A DNA stretch of 64,000 nt from positions 186,001 to 250,000 of the forward strand of contig CBDCVG010000022.1 in the NCBI GenBank assembly GCA_965222765.1, given 5' to 3'. Below are positions 37,530 to 45,997 of the stretch, piece after piece (within the stretch, counting starts at the first letter, position 1; every line of letters starts with the position of its first letter). The notes under the pieces are model-generated. The model worked only from the letters and a program-made list of their open reading frames with translations. It did no database searches and was not told the origin of the DNA. Both the position numbers and the translations under genes were made by a program. The stretch comes from Caldora sp965222765. GTDB taxonomy: Bacteria; Cyanobacteriota; Cyanobacteriia; Cyanobacteriales; Coleofasciculaceae.

Positions 37530-38498
37530 GTGCAAATTACTTTTTTAGGAACAAGCTCCGGAGTACCAACACGATCGCGTAATGTTTCTAGTGTTGCTCT
37601 GCGTCTACCTCAGCGTGCCGAAGTCTGGCTGTTTGACTGTGGTGAGGGTACTCAGCATCAACTGCTCCGTAGTGAACTCAAAATCAGTCAAATCAGACGC
37701 ATTTTCGTCACTCATATGCACGGGGATCACATTTTCGGCTTAATGGGACTCTTAGCAAGTTGTGGCTTGGCTGGCAATCCAAGCCGCATTGATATTTACG
37801 GCCCTGCCGGTTTAAATGAATATCTCCGTGGTTGTCAAAAGTACTCTCGTACCCATTTTTCTTTCCCTGTCAAAATTCATACCGTAGAACCTGGAGTGTT
37901 ATACGAAGATGAGGAATTTACCGTTAGCTGTGGTAACCTCAAGCATCGCATTCCAGCTTACGGCTACCGAGTAGTAGAAAAGGATAGACCAGGGCGTTTT
38001 GATGTAGCAAAAGCTACATCGTTGGGTATTCCTCCTGGGCCAATTTACGGCAAGCTGAAACGAGGTGAAACAGTTTCTCTGACCGATGGGCGTCAAATTC
38101 GCGGTTCTGAGCTGTGTGAGCAACCAGAAGTTGGTCGTAAATTTGTTTACTGTACAGATACTGTTTTCTGTGAGGAAGCGATTGAACTTTCTCAGAAAGC
38201 TGATATTTTAGTTCACGAAGCTACCTTTGCCCATAAAGATGCTCAATTAGCCTTTGATCGCTTGCATTCTACTTCCACTATGGCAGCACAGGTTGCCCTA
38301 AGTGCAGGAGTTCGGAAACTAATTATGACCCACTTCAGCCCTCGCTACGCTCCAGGAAATGACATTGTTTTAGATGATTTGCTCCAGGAAGCACGGGCAA
38401 TTTTCCCGTCTACTAAATTAGCCTACGATTTCATGATCTACGATGTACCTCGACGTCGTACTAAGGAGCTGGTACAAGCAAAGAGGAGCAAAAGTTAG
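37530..38498 (+). CDS. rnz: Ribonuclease Z
   Basis: This tRNA 3'-end endonuclease of the metallo-beta-lactamase fold has 322 residues. The zinc motif THMHGDHIFGL, the N-terminal MQITFLGTSSGVPTRSRN, the flexible-arm region (HRIPAYGYRVVEKDRPG) and later ligands in YCTDT and MTHFSPRY are visible. The start is GTG at 37530, directly after a heptamer array. Length is typical of the short bacterial form. Confidence 0.93.
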   Translation: MQITFLGTSSGVPTRSRNVSSVALRLPQRAEVWLFDCGEGTQHQLLRSELKISQIRRIFVTHMHGDHIFGLMGLLASCGLAGNPSRIDIYGPAGLNEYLRGCQKYSRTHFSFPVKIHTVEPGVLYEDEEFTVSCGNLKHRIPAYGYRVVEKDRPGRFDVAKATSLGIPPGPIYGKLKRGETVSLTDGRQIRGSELCEQPEVGRKFVYCTDTVFCEEAIELSQKADILVHEATFAHKDAQLAFDRLHSTSTMAAQVALSAGVRKLIMTHFSPRYAPGNDIVLDDLLQEARAIFPSTKLAYDFMIYDVPRRRTKELVQAKRSKS

Positions 38499-38536
38499 TT
38501 TGCTCAAGTCGCACGATCGCTTAACCCAACTGCTTA

Positions 38537-41374
38537 TCAATTGCGGAAAGTGTAGCAATCAACGGCTGGAATCCATTGCCCATGAGGCGTTACTGTTGGT
38601 ACTTCAGCAGCGAGATATAGTTGCCCATCGGGAGTTCTGACTATTCCTTGAGCTTCGATAATCTGTTGGGAATTGCTGCTGGTAGGATTGGTATTACTAT
38701 TAGTATCGTCCCCATTTTCTTCAAAGGAATCAAGGGTAACCCAATTACTCACCGTAGCATCAGCATCCAGCATCTCTGTAGGATTTTGGGGAATGCCACC
38801 ACGTCCTGTAATATAAAAGCTACTCTGCCGGAAAGAGTCACCAGGAGTACAACGGCGGTCGATTAGTTTGGTAGCATCGACTAAGTTGGAAGGTAAGTCT
38901 ACTAAGCCTTGGGTGACATCAATCGGGAAAAGCAGATTGAGTATAAACGTACCATCTAAACCAAACTCCGAACTAGCGGTAATATCACTTAAGGGAGTAA
39001 GGCGATCGCGAAATTGCAGTCCAAAGATGGCTTGAGTTGTAATGGTGATATTTCCTCCTGAACCGTTGAAAGCATTGGCAGTAATGTCACTATTTTCCCT
39101 GGAAACACCAACAACAAAATCAGCACCAATCGTGATATCGCCTCCATCTCCACCAGCACCTGCAACTCCTGCACTAGTAGAGATTTTACTGTTGTCCCGC
39201 ATGAGTAATAAATCCCCTACTCCCAAGGTGATATTGCCACCGTCACCAGATAGGGTGGTGGCGCTGATGCTACTGCGGTTAGTTTCTAGGTTGTGGCGAG
39301 TATTGATGGTGATGTTACCAGCGGTGCCATTTCCTTGACTTTCGGAGGTTATGGAGGCGTCAGTTAAGGAAAGTGAGCCAGCGGTAATCTCAATATCCTT
39401 ACCATCACCTACTGCTCCTGCTGCCACTCCACTAAAAGCCCCACTGGATTGTTGGTTACTGCCGACACCATCAAAACGCACAGTATCAGTAGCTCGAATC
39501 CTTACGCCTCCAGCATCTCCCTTTCCACTTGTTCTGGCAGAAAGTTGAGCGCCATTAGTAACTTCTAGAGAGCCAGTATTTATTTCCAAGTCACTACCAT
39601 TACCTACTGCTGATGCTTCTACTGAACTGAAAGCTCCACTGGAAGTTCCATTATTGCCAACACCATCAAATAGCACTCTCTCAGCAGCAATAATCCTGAC
39701 ACCTCCAGCATTTCCTTGTCCACTAGTACTGGCAGAAAGGATAGCGCCATTGGTAACTTCTACAGAACCAGTGGTAATCTCTAAATCACTACCATTACCT
39801 ACTGCTCCTGCTTCGACTGAACTAAAGGCTCCACTAGATTGTTGGTTACTGCCGACACCATCAAAACGCACTGTATCATTAGCTCGAATCCTCACGCCTC
39901 CAGCATTTCCCTGTCCACTAGTACTGGCAGAAAGGATAGCGCCATTGGTAACTTCTACAGAACCAGTGGTAATTTCCAAGTCACTACCATTACCTATTGC
40001 TCCTGCTTCTACTGCACTAAAAGCTCCACTGGAAGTTCCATTACTGCCAACACCATCAAAACGTACTCTATCAGTAGCATTAATCTTCACACCTCCAGCA
40101 TTTCCTTGTCCGGAAGTACTAGCAGAAAGGATAGCACCATTAGTCACTTCAAGAGAACCAGTAGTAATTTCCAAGTCCCTACCATCACCTACTGCTTCTG
40201 CTTCCACTGCACTGAAAGCTCCACTAGAGAGTCCATTACTACCGACACCATCAAAGCGTACTCTATCAGCAGCAATAATCCTTACACCTACTGTCTCAGT
40301 CGCATTAATCTCAATATCCCCCGCTTTGCTGTCAACTGAGCCGTTACCTGGTTCTATCCCTGCGAAGAGAACACTTTCTCCCAAAATATCTACTGTTTGG
40401 GCATTAATCGCAATACTACCATTACCCCCAGCAATAGTACGCATCTGAGCTCCATTAGTCAGTGAGACATCAGCTCTGGCTACATCATCGGGAAAACTCA
40501 AACTGAGATTACCGCTATCAGCATTCAACCCAACTGTTCCTGGTGCTGATAGTCCTCCTAGATCAACTCTACCCCCCGGAGCCCTCAATCTTCCGCCCTC
40601 TAACCTCACATCTCCACCCAAGAGCAACAGACTCTCACCTTCTGCAACCTGAAGTCCAAAATCAAGTGGCAAGCCATTAAAAGAAAAGAACAATACAGGA
40701 AAGATAGCAGTAGAGCGATTGACAATTTCGGCTTGATTAGAGAGGCGGTTATAAAATAAGACATCAGGGTTGATATCAAGTAGGTTACTGCTGTCAGGTT
40801 CCGAGGCGCTGAATCTTCCAGTATCGCCCAACCCCACTGCATTGGCAGTGGTTGCCACAAACGAACCACCTACATCCAGTTTTGAATTTTCCCCAAAGAT
40901 AATGCCATTGGGATTAATCAGAAATAAATTAGGTTGAGAGCCACCAATGGTGCCAAGAGTACCTAAAATCTCAGAAGGATTAACACCTGTAACCCTTGCC
41001 AAAATATTCTCGATAGCGGCATCAGGCAAAAAATAGGCTCCTCTGCCTACAGCAACATTGAATTCAGCGAAACTGTGGAACAGATTTTGACCCCGTTGTG
41101 CTCCACCAGTAATTGCTTCAATCGGCAAACCATTAAAGTTGGGTATAACCTGAGAATTTTCTCCAACTCCCAGGGTGTTATCAGGTACGATGTTGCTCTG
41201 AGCTAAAGCAGAACTTCCAACCAGGGTGAGTGTGCCAGTTATTCCCAAGGCTATCAACAACTGCCAACTGATAAACTTGCTGGCGTTTTTCTTTACCGAT
41301 ACCTGGAGATTATTACCTGAGCAGAGAGAATTGGTTTCAGTCATTCCCAATTGCTCGATGCACCTTTGCTTCAT
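38537..41374 (-). CDS. Two-partner-secretion exoprotein with filamentous-haemagglutinin N-terminal domain
   Basis: A 945-residue secreted protein. After a signal peptide (LLIALGITGTLTLVGSSALAQ) comes the TPS domain with NLFHSFAEFNV, FLINPNGIIFGENSKLDVGGSF and similar family motifs. The centre holds five tandem repeats of about 65 residues (roughly 39313-40288), each with RFDGVGSN, SSGAF, EVTNGA and AGGV elements, predicted to stack as a beta helix. The C-terminus has CTPGDSFRQSSFYITGRGG, also seen in cyanobacterial relatives. No TpsB transporter gene is adjacent. Likely a surface or shed adhesin. An in-frame TTG lies just upstream of the chosen ATG. Confidence 0.85.
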   Translation of the reverse strand: MKQRCIEQLGMTETNSLCSGNNLQVSVKKNASKFISWQLLIALGITGTLTLVGSSALAQSNIVPDNTLGVGENSQVIPNFNGLPIEAITGGAQRGQNLFHSFAEFNVAVGRGAYFLPDAAIENILARVTGVNPSEILGTLGTIGGSQPNLFLINPNGIIFGENSKLDVGGSFVATTANAVGLGDTGRFSASEPDSSNLLDINPDVLFYNRLSNQAEIVNRSTAIFPVLFFSFNGLPLDFGLQVAEGESLLLLGGDVRLEGGRLRAPGGRVDLGGLSAPGTVGLNADSGNLSLSFPDDVARADVSLTNGAQMRTIAGGNGSIAINAQTVDILGESVLFAGIEPGNGSVDSKAGDIEINATETVGVRIIAADRVRFDGVGSNGLSSGAFSAVEAEAVGDGRDLEITTGSLEVTNGAILSASTSGQGNAGGVKINATDRVRFDGVGSNGTSSGAFSAVEAGAIGNGSDLEITTGSVEVTNGAILSASTSGQGNAGGVRIRANDTVRFDGVGSNQQSSGAFSSVEAGAVGNGSDLEITTGSVEVTNGAILSASTSGQGNAGGVRIIAAERVLFDGVGNNGTSSGAFSSVEASAVGNGSDLEINTGSLEVTNGAQLSARTSGKGDAGGVRIRATDTVRFDGVGSNQQSSGAFSGVAAGAVGDGKDIEITAGSLSLTDASITSESQGNGTAGNITINTRHNLETNRSSISATTLSGDGGNITLGVGDLLLMRDNSKISTSAGVAGAGGDGGDITIGADFVVGVSRENSDITANAFNGSGGNITITTQAIFGLQFRDRLTPLSDITASSEFGLDGTFILNLLFPIDVTQGLVDLPSNLVDATKLIDRRCTPGDSFRQSSFYITGRGGIPQNPTEMLDADATVSNWVTLDSFEENGDDTNSNTNPTSSNSQQIIEAQGIVRTPDGQLYLAAEVPTVTPHGQWIPAVDCYTFRN

Positions 41375-41499
41375 CAAGAATCTCTGCTCAAGTCAGTTAT
41401 TTTGTAGGTGTCTATTATATAGCGATGTTTAGTAAGGTGGGGTGTTGTTGCACAGAAGTGCAATCTCACTAGTGGAGTAACACACCTAAAATGAGTGAA

Positions 41500-41557
41500 T
41501 AGTGCGAGTATCTTGCTCGCGTTTGACTAATTGCTCGCGAGCGAGACGCTCGCACTA
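41500..41557. terminator. Extended hairpin after the CPBP operon
   Basis: TAGTGCGAG (41500-41508) pairs with CTCGCACTA (41549-41557), and inside it CTTGCTCGCG pairs with CGCGAGCGAG with one mismatch. It is followed by TTCTAAA heptamers to 41592. It lies downstream of the CPBP gene on the minus strand and could end the operon transcript; it may also be a dispersed repeat. Confidence 0.55.
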
Positions 41558-41600
41558 CATTCTTAAATTCTAAATTCTAAATTCTAAATTCCTCGCAACC

Positions 41601-42194
41601 TTAGGCTTCAACTTCCCTATTTCCCCTTTTCCACAGGTAGCTGGAAAGTAAATTAGTAATTACATGAGCCACAATCGGTACTAACAAATTGTCTGTTGCG
41701 ACAGCACTAAACCCTAACAGTAAACCTACTACAGATGCCCAAATCACGTAGGGCCATTGTTGTGAACCGCTCAGGTGCAAAATACCAAATAGTAGACTAG
41801 TGGCAACTATGCCAACAGCATTTAAACCAATTGCTGGCAACATTACGCCCCGAAACAATAATTCTTCACTCATACCGGGCAACAACCCCAGCCAAATCAG
41901 ATCTGGTAAGATTAAAGGCTTGAGAACTAACTCTAAGTAAAAGTCAGCACTTTGGCGGTAAGCAGGCCAAAGGCGATAAATTAGGCTACTCGCAGCAGTA
42001 ATTATCACCGCTATACCTAGCCCTAAGAGTACAGCTTCAGTAGTAAATCTGACGGGTAGAAGAGTGACGGAGCCAAATTGTAGCCAGAGTTTTGCACAAA
42101 ATAGTAACACTACAGCGGTAACACCCATAGCGATTAAAACTTGGGTGCGAGATAACGGTTCTATTTCGGGATGCTCGGGAAGCTGTTTTGCCAC
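41601..42194 (-). CDS. CPBP-family intramembrane metalloprotease
   Basis: The 197-residue membrane protein has about six hydrophobic segments and the CAAX/bacteriocin-processing motifs SEELLFRG (EExxxR) and FGILHLSG (FxxxH). The GTG start overlaps the TAG stop of the DUF3326 gene by one base, so translation is probably coupled. Members process prenylated proteins or act in bacteriocin self-immunity; in cyanobacteria most are uncharacterised. Third gene of a three-gene operon. Confidence 0.85.
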   Translation of the reverse strand: MAKQLPEHPEIEPLSRTQVLIAMGVTAVVLLFCAKLWLQFGSVTLLPVRFTTEAVLLGLGIAVIITAASSLIYRLWPAYRQSADFYLELVLKPLILPDLIWLGLLPGMSEELLFRGVMLPAIGLNAVGIVATSLLFGILHLSGSQQWPYVIWASVVGLLLGFSAVATDNLLVPIVAHVITNLLSSYLWKRGNREVEA

Positions 42195-43291
42195 TAGGAA
42201 CTCGATAAACGATGCAAGGACGATAAGGATGGATTAAGGGCATCAATACTGATGCCAGCGCGATGAGCAACCAGGAAACCCAGTGCCTCTAAATAAGAGT
42301 TTACTCCCATTGCTTTAATCCCTAAATATTCTGGGAACACTTGCATGGAGGTTTGGTTTTCCTCAACTGCAATAATTTGGGTACGGGACTGACTAAAATT
42401 CAGCAGGGCACTTCCTCCACAAGCGCTTGCAGGTACAACTACGGCATCCACTGCTTCTGCCCAGATATCGGCTGGAGCTGAAGAGCTAATGACCTTGGGA
42501 GACGTAGTCTGAGAGAGAGAGGTTTTGACCACAAATTGGGGAGCGCGACTTAGTCCTACCAGTATACAGGGTAAGAAGGTATAACCCAATTCTTCAGAAG
42601 CAGAGCGAGGAGATATGTGTGGATCTAGAGGTAGAGGCATCAGTGCTGGTGCATGGGCACAAGGGATTTGAAAGGTACGAACTACTAGATGGCTAATCAC
42701 CGCTTCGGCACCAGCAAGATAATCTACTCCCTGTCCATGACGGTAAGCTTGCAAGGCTTCGTCATCTGTCTCATCAGGGAAGCGGGCAACAACTGCGATC
42801 GCTTCTGCTCTTGCCTGTTTAATCAATACCTCCGCCGCTCGCAACAAACTGTCAGGGTTACCTATTGTACCCCAACTCGCCCCCGATGCAGCTGTCCGTA
42901 ATTCCACTTGTAAAGGAGTATCTGTGACTATATAGTCTGTTAGATTTAACCCCAAGGTAGCTCTAGTAGCATCAGCTGCTTGAATATGCCTGAGGCGCAA
43001 GTCTGGTTCAATGCCTTGATCAAGAATTAATCCCACCCGGTTCTGATGGACTGGGCGTAATCCCCAACAGCCAGCGGCAAATTTGTCAAGCCCATAGCCT
43101 TCTACATAGGAAGCGTTGGGTAAATTCCAGTACAACTGAGCACCGTTGAGGACATTAGGATGAGTAATTAAGCGATCGCAAATTTGTGAGATCGCTCTTG
43201 CTACCGGTAAGGCATCTCCCGCATAGCCCCCAATTGATGCCCCAATACCAGTAGGGACAATTAAAACAACAGTATAGGGACGCTGATTCAC
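42194..43291 (-). CDS. DUF3326 family protein
   Basis: A 365-residue soluble protein begins VVLIVPTGIGASIGGYAGDA and contains NASYVEGYGLDKFAAGCWGL and GASWGTIGNPDSLLRAAEVL. It belongs to the DUF3326 family of cyanobacteria and plants, whose function is unknown. The GTG start overlaps the TGA of the upstream small ORF (shared GTGA), and its own stop overlaps the CPBP start. The Gly-rich N-terminus suggests nucleotide or cofactor binding, but this is a guess. Confidence 0.8.
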   Translation of the reverse strand: MNQRPYTVVLIVPTGIGASIGGYAGDALPVARAISQICDRLITHPNVLNGAQLYWNLPNASYVEGYGLDKFAAGCWGLRPVHQNRVGLILDQGIEPDLRLRHIQAADATRATLGLNLTDYIVTDTPLQVELRTAASGASWGTIGNPDSLLRAAEVLIKQARAEAIAVVARFPDETDDEALQAYRHGQGVDYLAGAEAVISHLVVRTFQIPCAHAPALMPLPLDPHISPRSASEELGYTFLPCILVGLSRAPQFVVKTSLSQTTSPKVISSSAPADIWAEAVDAVVVPASACGGSALLNFSQSRTQIIAVEENQTSMQVFPEYLGIKAMGVNSYLEALGFLVAHRAGISIDALNPSLSSLHRLSSS

Positions 43292-43482
43292 GCTTCAATA
43301 GGGTTCTGTTCTTCGACGATAACAATTGCCTCCACCTGAGCTTTCTGCTTTTGGGTATCCACACCAGTAACCGCCCAGCGCAGGGGTTCTCCCTGTTCTT
43401 GCAGTTGAGCTTCAATTTCTTGATGCAGTTGAGTTGGCGATTCCTGGAGGTCGATTTCTGCGGTAATAAAATGTGTTGTCAT
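43288..43482 (-). CDS. Small conserved cyanobacterial protein, first gene of the DUF3326 operon
   Basis: A 64-residue acidic protein with [20 protein letters not shown] and [20 protein letters not shown], predicted as a beta-alpha-beta unit with no membrane segment. Its stop overlaps the DUF3326 GTG start by four bases, which indicates translational coupling and conserved partnership. Function unknown. Confidence 0.7.
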
Positions 43483-43500
43483 GGAATTGTTGTTTGTTGT

Positions 43501-43551
43501 TTGGGAATTGGGAATTGGGAATTGGGAATTGGGAATTGGGAATTGGGAATT
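43501..43551. repeat. TTGGGAA heptamer array
   Basis: About seven perfect TTGGGAA units lie upstream of the small operon gene and downstream of the ferredoxin gene. A GTCTCCGCGTCTCCG-type low-complexity run follows. Confidence 0.88.
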
Positions 43552-43608
43552 TTCTTCGCGTCTCCGCGTCTCCGTGTCTCCGTATTTCCCCTGCTCCCCT
43601 TCTCCGGT

Positions 43609-43932
43609 TTACTTGGAAGGCTGAGCAAATTGGCGCTGATATACTTCATCCTCCTTTCCTGCCTCAATTTTAAGGTTGGAGCGAGGATAAGCAACACAGA
43701 GCAAGACATACCCTTCAGCTTGGAGATCTGGACTAACGCCCATCCCGTCACTCTGCTCTACAGTTCCTTCTGAAATTTGACCGGCACAAGTAGTACATAC
43801 TCCTGCATTGCAGGAATTAGGTAAATCTATACCAGCCTCTTGAGCAGTTTCAAGAATTTTTTTATCTTCTGGTACTTCTATTGTATGGGTAGTACCTTCG
43901 TGTTGAATTTCTACAGTGTAGATATTAGGCAT
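43609..43932 (-). CDS. Plant-type [2Fe-2S] ferredoxin, Fed2/FdC1-like
   Basis: The 107-residue electron carrier has the cluster motif CNAGVCTTC plus the fourth Cys in [11 protein letters not shown]-terminal extension ([15 protein letters not shown]) is absent from the main photosynthetic ferredoxin and resembles Fed2/FdC1-type proteins, which have a different redox potential and partners. The ATG at 43932 was chosen ([13 protein letters not shown]); the frame extends to 44010. Single gene. Confidence 0.88.
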
Positions 43933-44161
43933 CGTATAGGTTCTAGGGTTTGATCTTCCTACGATTCTCAATCGTACCTGAAGTTTGACATCTATCTTAG
44001 ACTGAGACAAACGTTTTTGCTGTAAATCTTGCTGTAACAGGTTTTTGAGAGAAAAAAGTGTTTGCGGATGTTGGCGTGAGAATTTGTGGAAAGTGAGGTC
44101 GGTTCAGAGGGTAGATTAAATCTTATGTATGAGGGAAAACTGTTAATTAAGACATTCGCTA

Positions 44162-44470
44162 TTGTGGGGAATGAGGGGTGTATTTAAGCAGAAACTAGAC
44201 ATGCAGCAATTCTTTGCAGGAACCTGTTTTATGTTGCAAAAATTCGGAAAAAATACCCTAGCTTGTATAGGTATAACCTGTTGCTTGAGCGCAACAGTAT
44301 GTGCGTTACCAGCAAGTGCTGCACAGCCAAAACAGAATGATAACTACAACACTTTTACCGAATGGTGTGAAAATAAAGAGCGCATTTCTGCTGGAGTCAG
44401 ACAGACTGTGGAAGTGTTGCTGAAAAAAACGGAGAGTCAGACTATGTACATCTGCTCATCAGCTAAGTAG
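44162..44470 (+). CDS. Exported small protein, 3' end altered by IS630 insertion
   Basis: A signal peptide is clear (LACIGITCCLSATVCALPASA), most likely from the ATG at 44231. The mature part holds YNTFTEWCENKERISAGVRQ and TVEVLLKK. This start resembles the N-terminus of cyanobacterial leucine-rich-repeat proteins, but no repeats follow. The TAG stop at 44468-44470 lies inside the left inverted repeat of the IS630-type element starting at 44466. The native 3' end is probably lost. Confidence 0.55.
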   Translation: MWGMRGVFKQKLDMQQFFAGTCFMLQKFGKNTLACIGITCCLSATVCALPASAAQPKQNDNYNTFTEWCENKERISAGVRQTVEVLLKKTESQTMYICSSAK

Positions 44471-45168
44471 GTATGGGTAGAAAAACTGAAGTATATTAAG
44501 GAAGGTAAAGAGAAAAAATCGGGAGGAATGCCAAAAATAATGGGTGCACGCCTAAGAGCACATTTGAGTCAGGAGGAAGATAGAACCCTTTTTGAACTAC
44601 GTAAAGGGGAGAAAGTGCAGCAACAAGTCAAAGATAGAGCAGAAGTTGTGCGCCTGAGCAACAGAGGCTGGTACGTAGAAAAGATAGCTGAATTTTTCCA
44701 GTGGAACCAACAGACAGTAAGAGAAACGCTTCATCGCTGGCAACAAAGGGGTTTAGGAGGGCTGTGGGACGCAGCCGGACGAGGAAAACAGCGACGTTGG
44801 AAAGAAGAAAATATGGAATATTTGGAAAAAATACTCCTCTCAGAAGGACGAACTTATAACTCTTTGCAATTAGCACAAAAGCTAGAGGAAGAAAGAGGAG
44901 TGAAATTGAGTCCAGGGCACTTGAGAGAGTTGCTCAAAAAAAGGGGATTATCTGGAAACGCACCCGCCAGAGTCATAAAAGCAAGCAAGATCCACTTTTT
45001 GCCCAAATATTGCTCCGAGATGAATCCCATTGAAAGTGAGTGGCATCAGCTTAAGGCTCATGAGATTGCAGGGCAAATGTTTGAGGACGAGCTAGATTTG
45101 GCTTATGCGATCATGGATGGAGTCGAAGCCAGAGCCGAAGCTGGAGAATATCAGACTCAGCGCTACAA

Positions 45169-45178
45169 ATTTCCTTCC
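45169..45178. repeat. Target-site duplication, left copy
   Basis: ATTTCCTTCC directly precedes the 14-bp terminal repeat of the nested element and recurs exactly at 45907-45916 directly after its right terminal repeat. Confidence 0.88.
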
Positions 45179-45212
45179 CAATACTGCAAGGGAGAGGAAA
45201 GGAGTGGGCTAT

Positions 45213-45235
45213 GTTCGCGTAATTATTACGCGAAC
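45213..45235. promoter_or_regulatory. TTCGCGTAA palindrome, left subterminal
   Basis: GTTCGCGTAA and TTACGCGAAC form perfect 10-bp arms around TTA. Outer GGAGTG/CACTCC bases can extend the pairing. The same core occurs at 45387 and 45850. Confidence 0.75.
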
Positions 45236-45386
45236 ACTCCAAGTGATTAATTTGGTGTCTTGATTCGGAGTTGGATTAGAAGAGAAAACAGGCTCAAGGG
45301 GAGTTGAGTATCTAAAATCTCTGCAATTAGCCAACTCATAAGGGGAATTGTAGGTCAATATCAGATAATATATAGATTGGCAAAGA

Positions 45387-45407
45387 TTCGCGTAAAATAT
45401 ACGCGAA
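45387..45407. promoter_or_regulatory. TTCGCGTA palindrome, upstream of the passenger gene
   Basis: TTCGCGTA and TACGCGAA arms surround AAATA. It ends 23 bp before a TATACT (-10-like) box at 45431 and 40 bp before the ATG at 45448, so it lies where an operator would act. It is unlike anything else in the window except the two terminal palindromes. Confidence 0.65.
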
Positions 45408-45447
45408 CAAGTTTTTAGTCTTTTTCTCTGTATACTTACTTCAATAA

Positions 45448-45861
45448 ATGAGGAACAAAACTGACGACCTTGAACAAAGAGCCGACTTGATTAGTGCTGC
45501 CATTGCTAGTATTTCTGAAGAAATTCAACGAATTGAATCCACAGGAGTTGTTGCGCCACCTGGATGTCGTGTCATGCGTTATCAAGCACGGGGAAAAGAG
45601 AGAACTTATTGGTACTACAAATTACACGCCACCGAGCCAATTTTTCCCACCAAGTCGGGAAAGATGAGTAAATATAAACATTTGGGCAAAGGGGGCACAC
45701 ATGCTCATATTGATGCCCTCATGCAAGTAACCAGGCGTACTCAAATCGAAGGATTACACAGAACCTTGGCTGCTCTACATCAATCTTGGTCTGACTTATA
45801 TGACAACAGGAAGTCCCAAGCAACGAACGATGGTGAAGTAGTTGGATTGTTCGCGCGTTAA
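45448..45861 (+). CDS. 137-residue protein of the novel element, unknown function
   Basis: This is the only gene of the 728-bp element. Residues about 1-32 form an amphipathic helix (DLISAAIASISEEIQRIEST). A basic, aromatic beta-like centre follows (RVMRYQARGKERTYWYYKLH; KYKHLGKGG), then two helices (HIDALMQVTRRTQIEGLHRT, LAALHQSWSDLYD). The many Arg/Lys and Tyr/Trp residues would suit nucleic-acid binding. No DDE, HUH or recombinase motif is visible. The stop codon falls inside the right palindrome. Binding to the three TTCGCGTAA palindromes is a reasonable but untested idea. I do not recognise the family. Confidence 0.6.
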   Translation: MRNKTDDLEQRADLISAAIASISEEIQRIESTGVVAPPGCRVMRYQARGKERTYWYYKLHATEPIFPTKSGKMSKYKHLGKGGTHAHIDALMQVTRRTQIEGLHRTLAALHQSWSDLYDNRKSQATNDGEVVGLFAR

Positions 45862-45870
45862 TTACGCGAA
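45850..45870. promoter_or_regulatory. TTCGCG palindrome, right subterminal
   Basis: TTCGCG and CGCGAA outer arms enclose CGTTAATTA. It is an imperfect counterpart of the left palindrome and overlaps the last codons of the passenger gene. Confidence 0.65.
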
Positions 45871-45906
45871 TAATATCTCCCTTCTTTCCGAGCCCTTGCA
45901 GTATTG

Positions 45907-45916
45907 ATTTCCTTCC
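45907..45916. repeat. Target-site duplication, right copy
   Basis: ATTTCCTTCC, identical to 45169-45178, directly follows the right terminal repeat. Confidence 0.88.
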
Positions 45917-45997
45917 CATTTACACACTTCATCTTTTGTTACATAGTTCAGTTTTTCATCCCCAAACCTACTTACTCCCTGATGGGACTTACTCCAG

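Larger units (their letters stand above)
45179..45906. mobile_element. Unclassified 728-bp element with palindromic subterminal repeats
   Basis: The ends are perfect 14-bp inverted repeats: CAATACTGCAAGGG at 45179-45192 and its complement at 45893-45906. Similarity continues inward for about 57 bp (GGAAAGGAG against GGAAAGAAG) and includes a palindrome of TTCGCGTAA type at each end (45213-45235 and 45850-45870). An exact 10-bp duplication, ATTTCCTTCC, flanks it. It carries one gene (45448-45861) and no known transposase. It may be a non-autonomous cassette moved by an IS with the same ends, or a family whose mobility protein is unrecognised. Confidence 0.82.
44528..45946 (+). pseudogene. IS630 family transposase remnant
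   Basis: The N-terminal helix-turn-helix region is present (VVRLSNRGWYVEKIAEFFQW, then ETLHRWQQRGLGGLWD). After LLKKRGL the frame shifts (WKRTRQSHKSKQDP is readable in another frame). The segment with the first two catalytic Asp residues is gone. The C-terminal end LPKYCSEMNPIESEWHQLK with the third acidic residue remains, up to RYKFPS at 45178. The nested element then interrupts the gene. Without it, translation would run on from 45917 as HLHTSSFVT to a stop at 45946. Non-functional. Confidence 0.85.
44466..45972 (+). mobile_element. IS630-type element, internally deleted and interrupted
   Basis: The left end AGTAGGTATGGGTAGAAAAA begins after TA (44464-44465). The right end, whose reverse complement begins AGTAGGTTTGGGGATGAAAA, closes at 45972 before TA (45973-45974). 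The TA duplication is the IS630/Tc1 signature. Both ends continue with ACTGAA-TAT. Removing the nested 728-bp element and one 10-bp duplication leaves about 769 bp, shorter than an intact IS630, because the catalytic middle of the transposase is missing. A third matching end is at 46781-46815. Confidence 0.8.

Noticed and set aside
39654..40448. Long plus-strand ORFs across the exoprotein repeats
   Set aside because: They are antisense shadows of five tandem repeats in a well-supported minus-strand gene and have low-complexity Pro/Ser/Thr translations.
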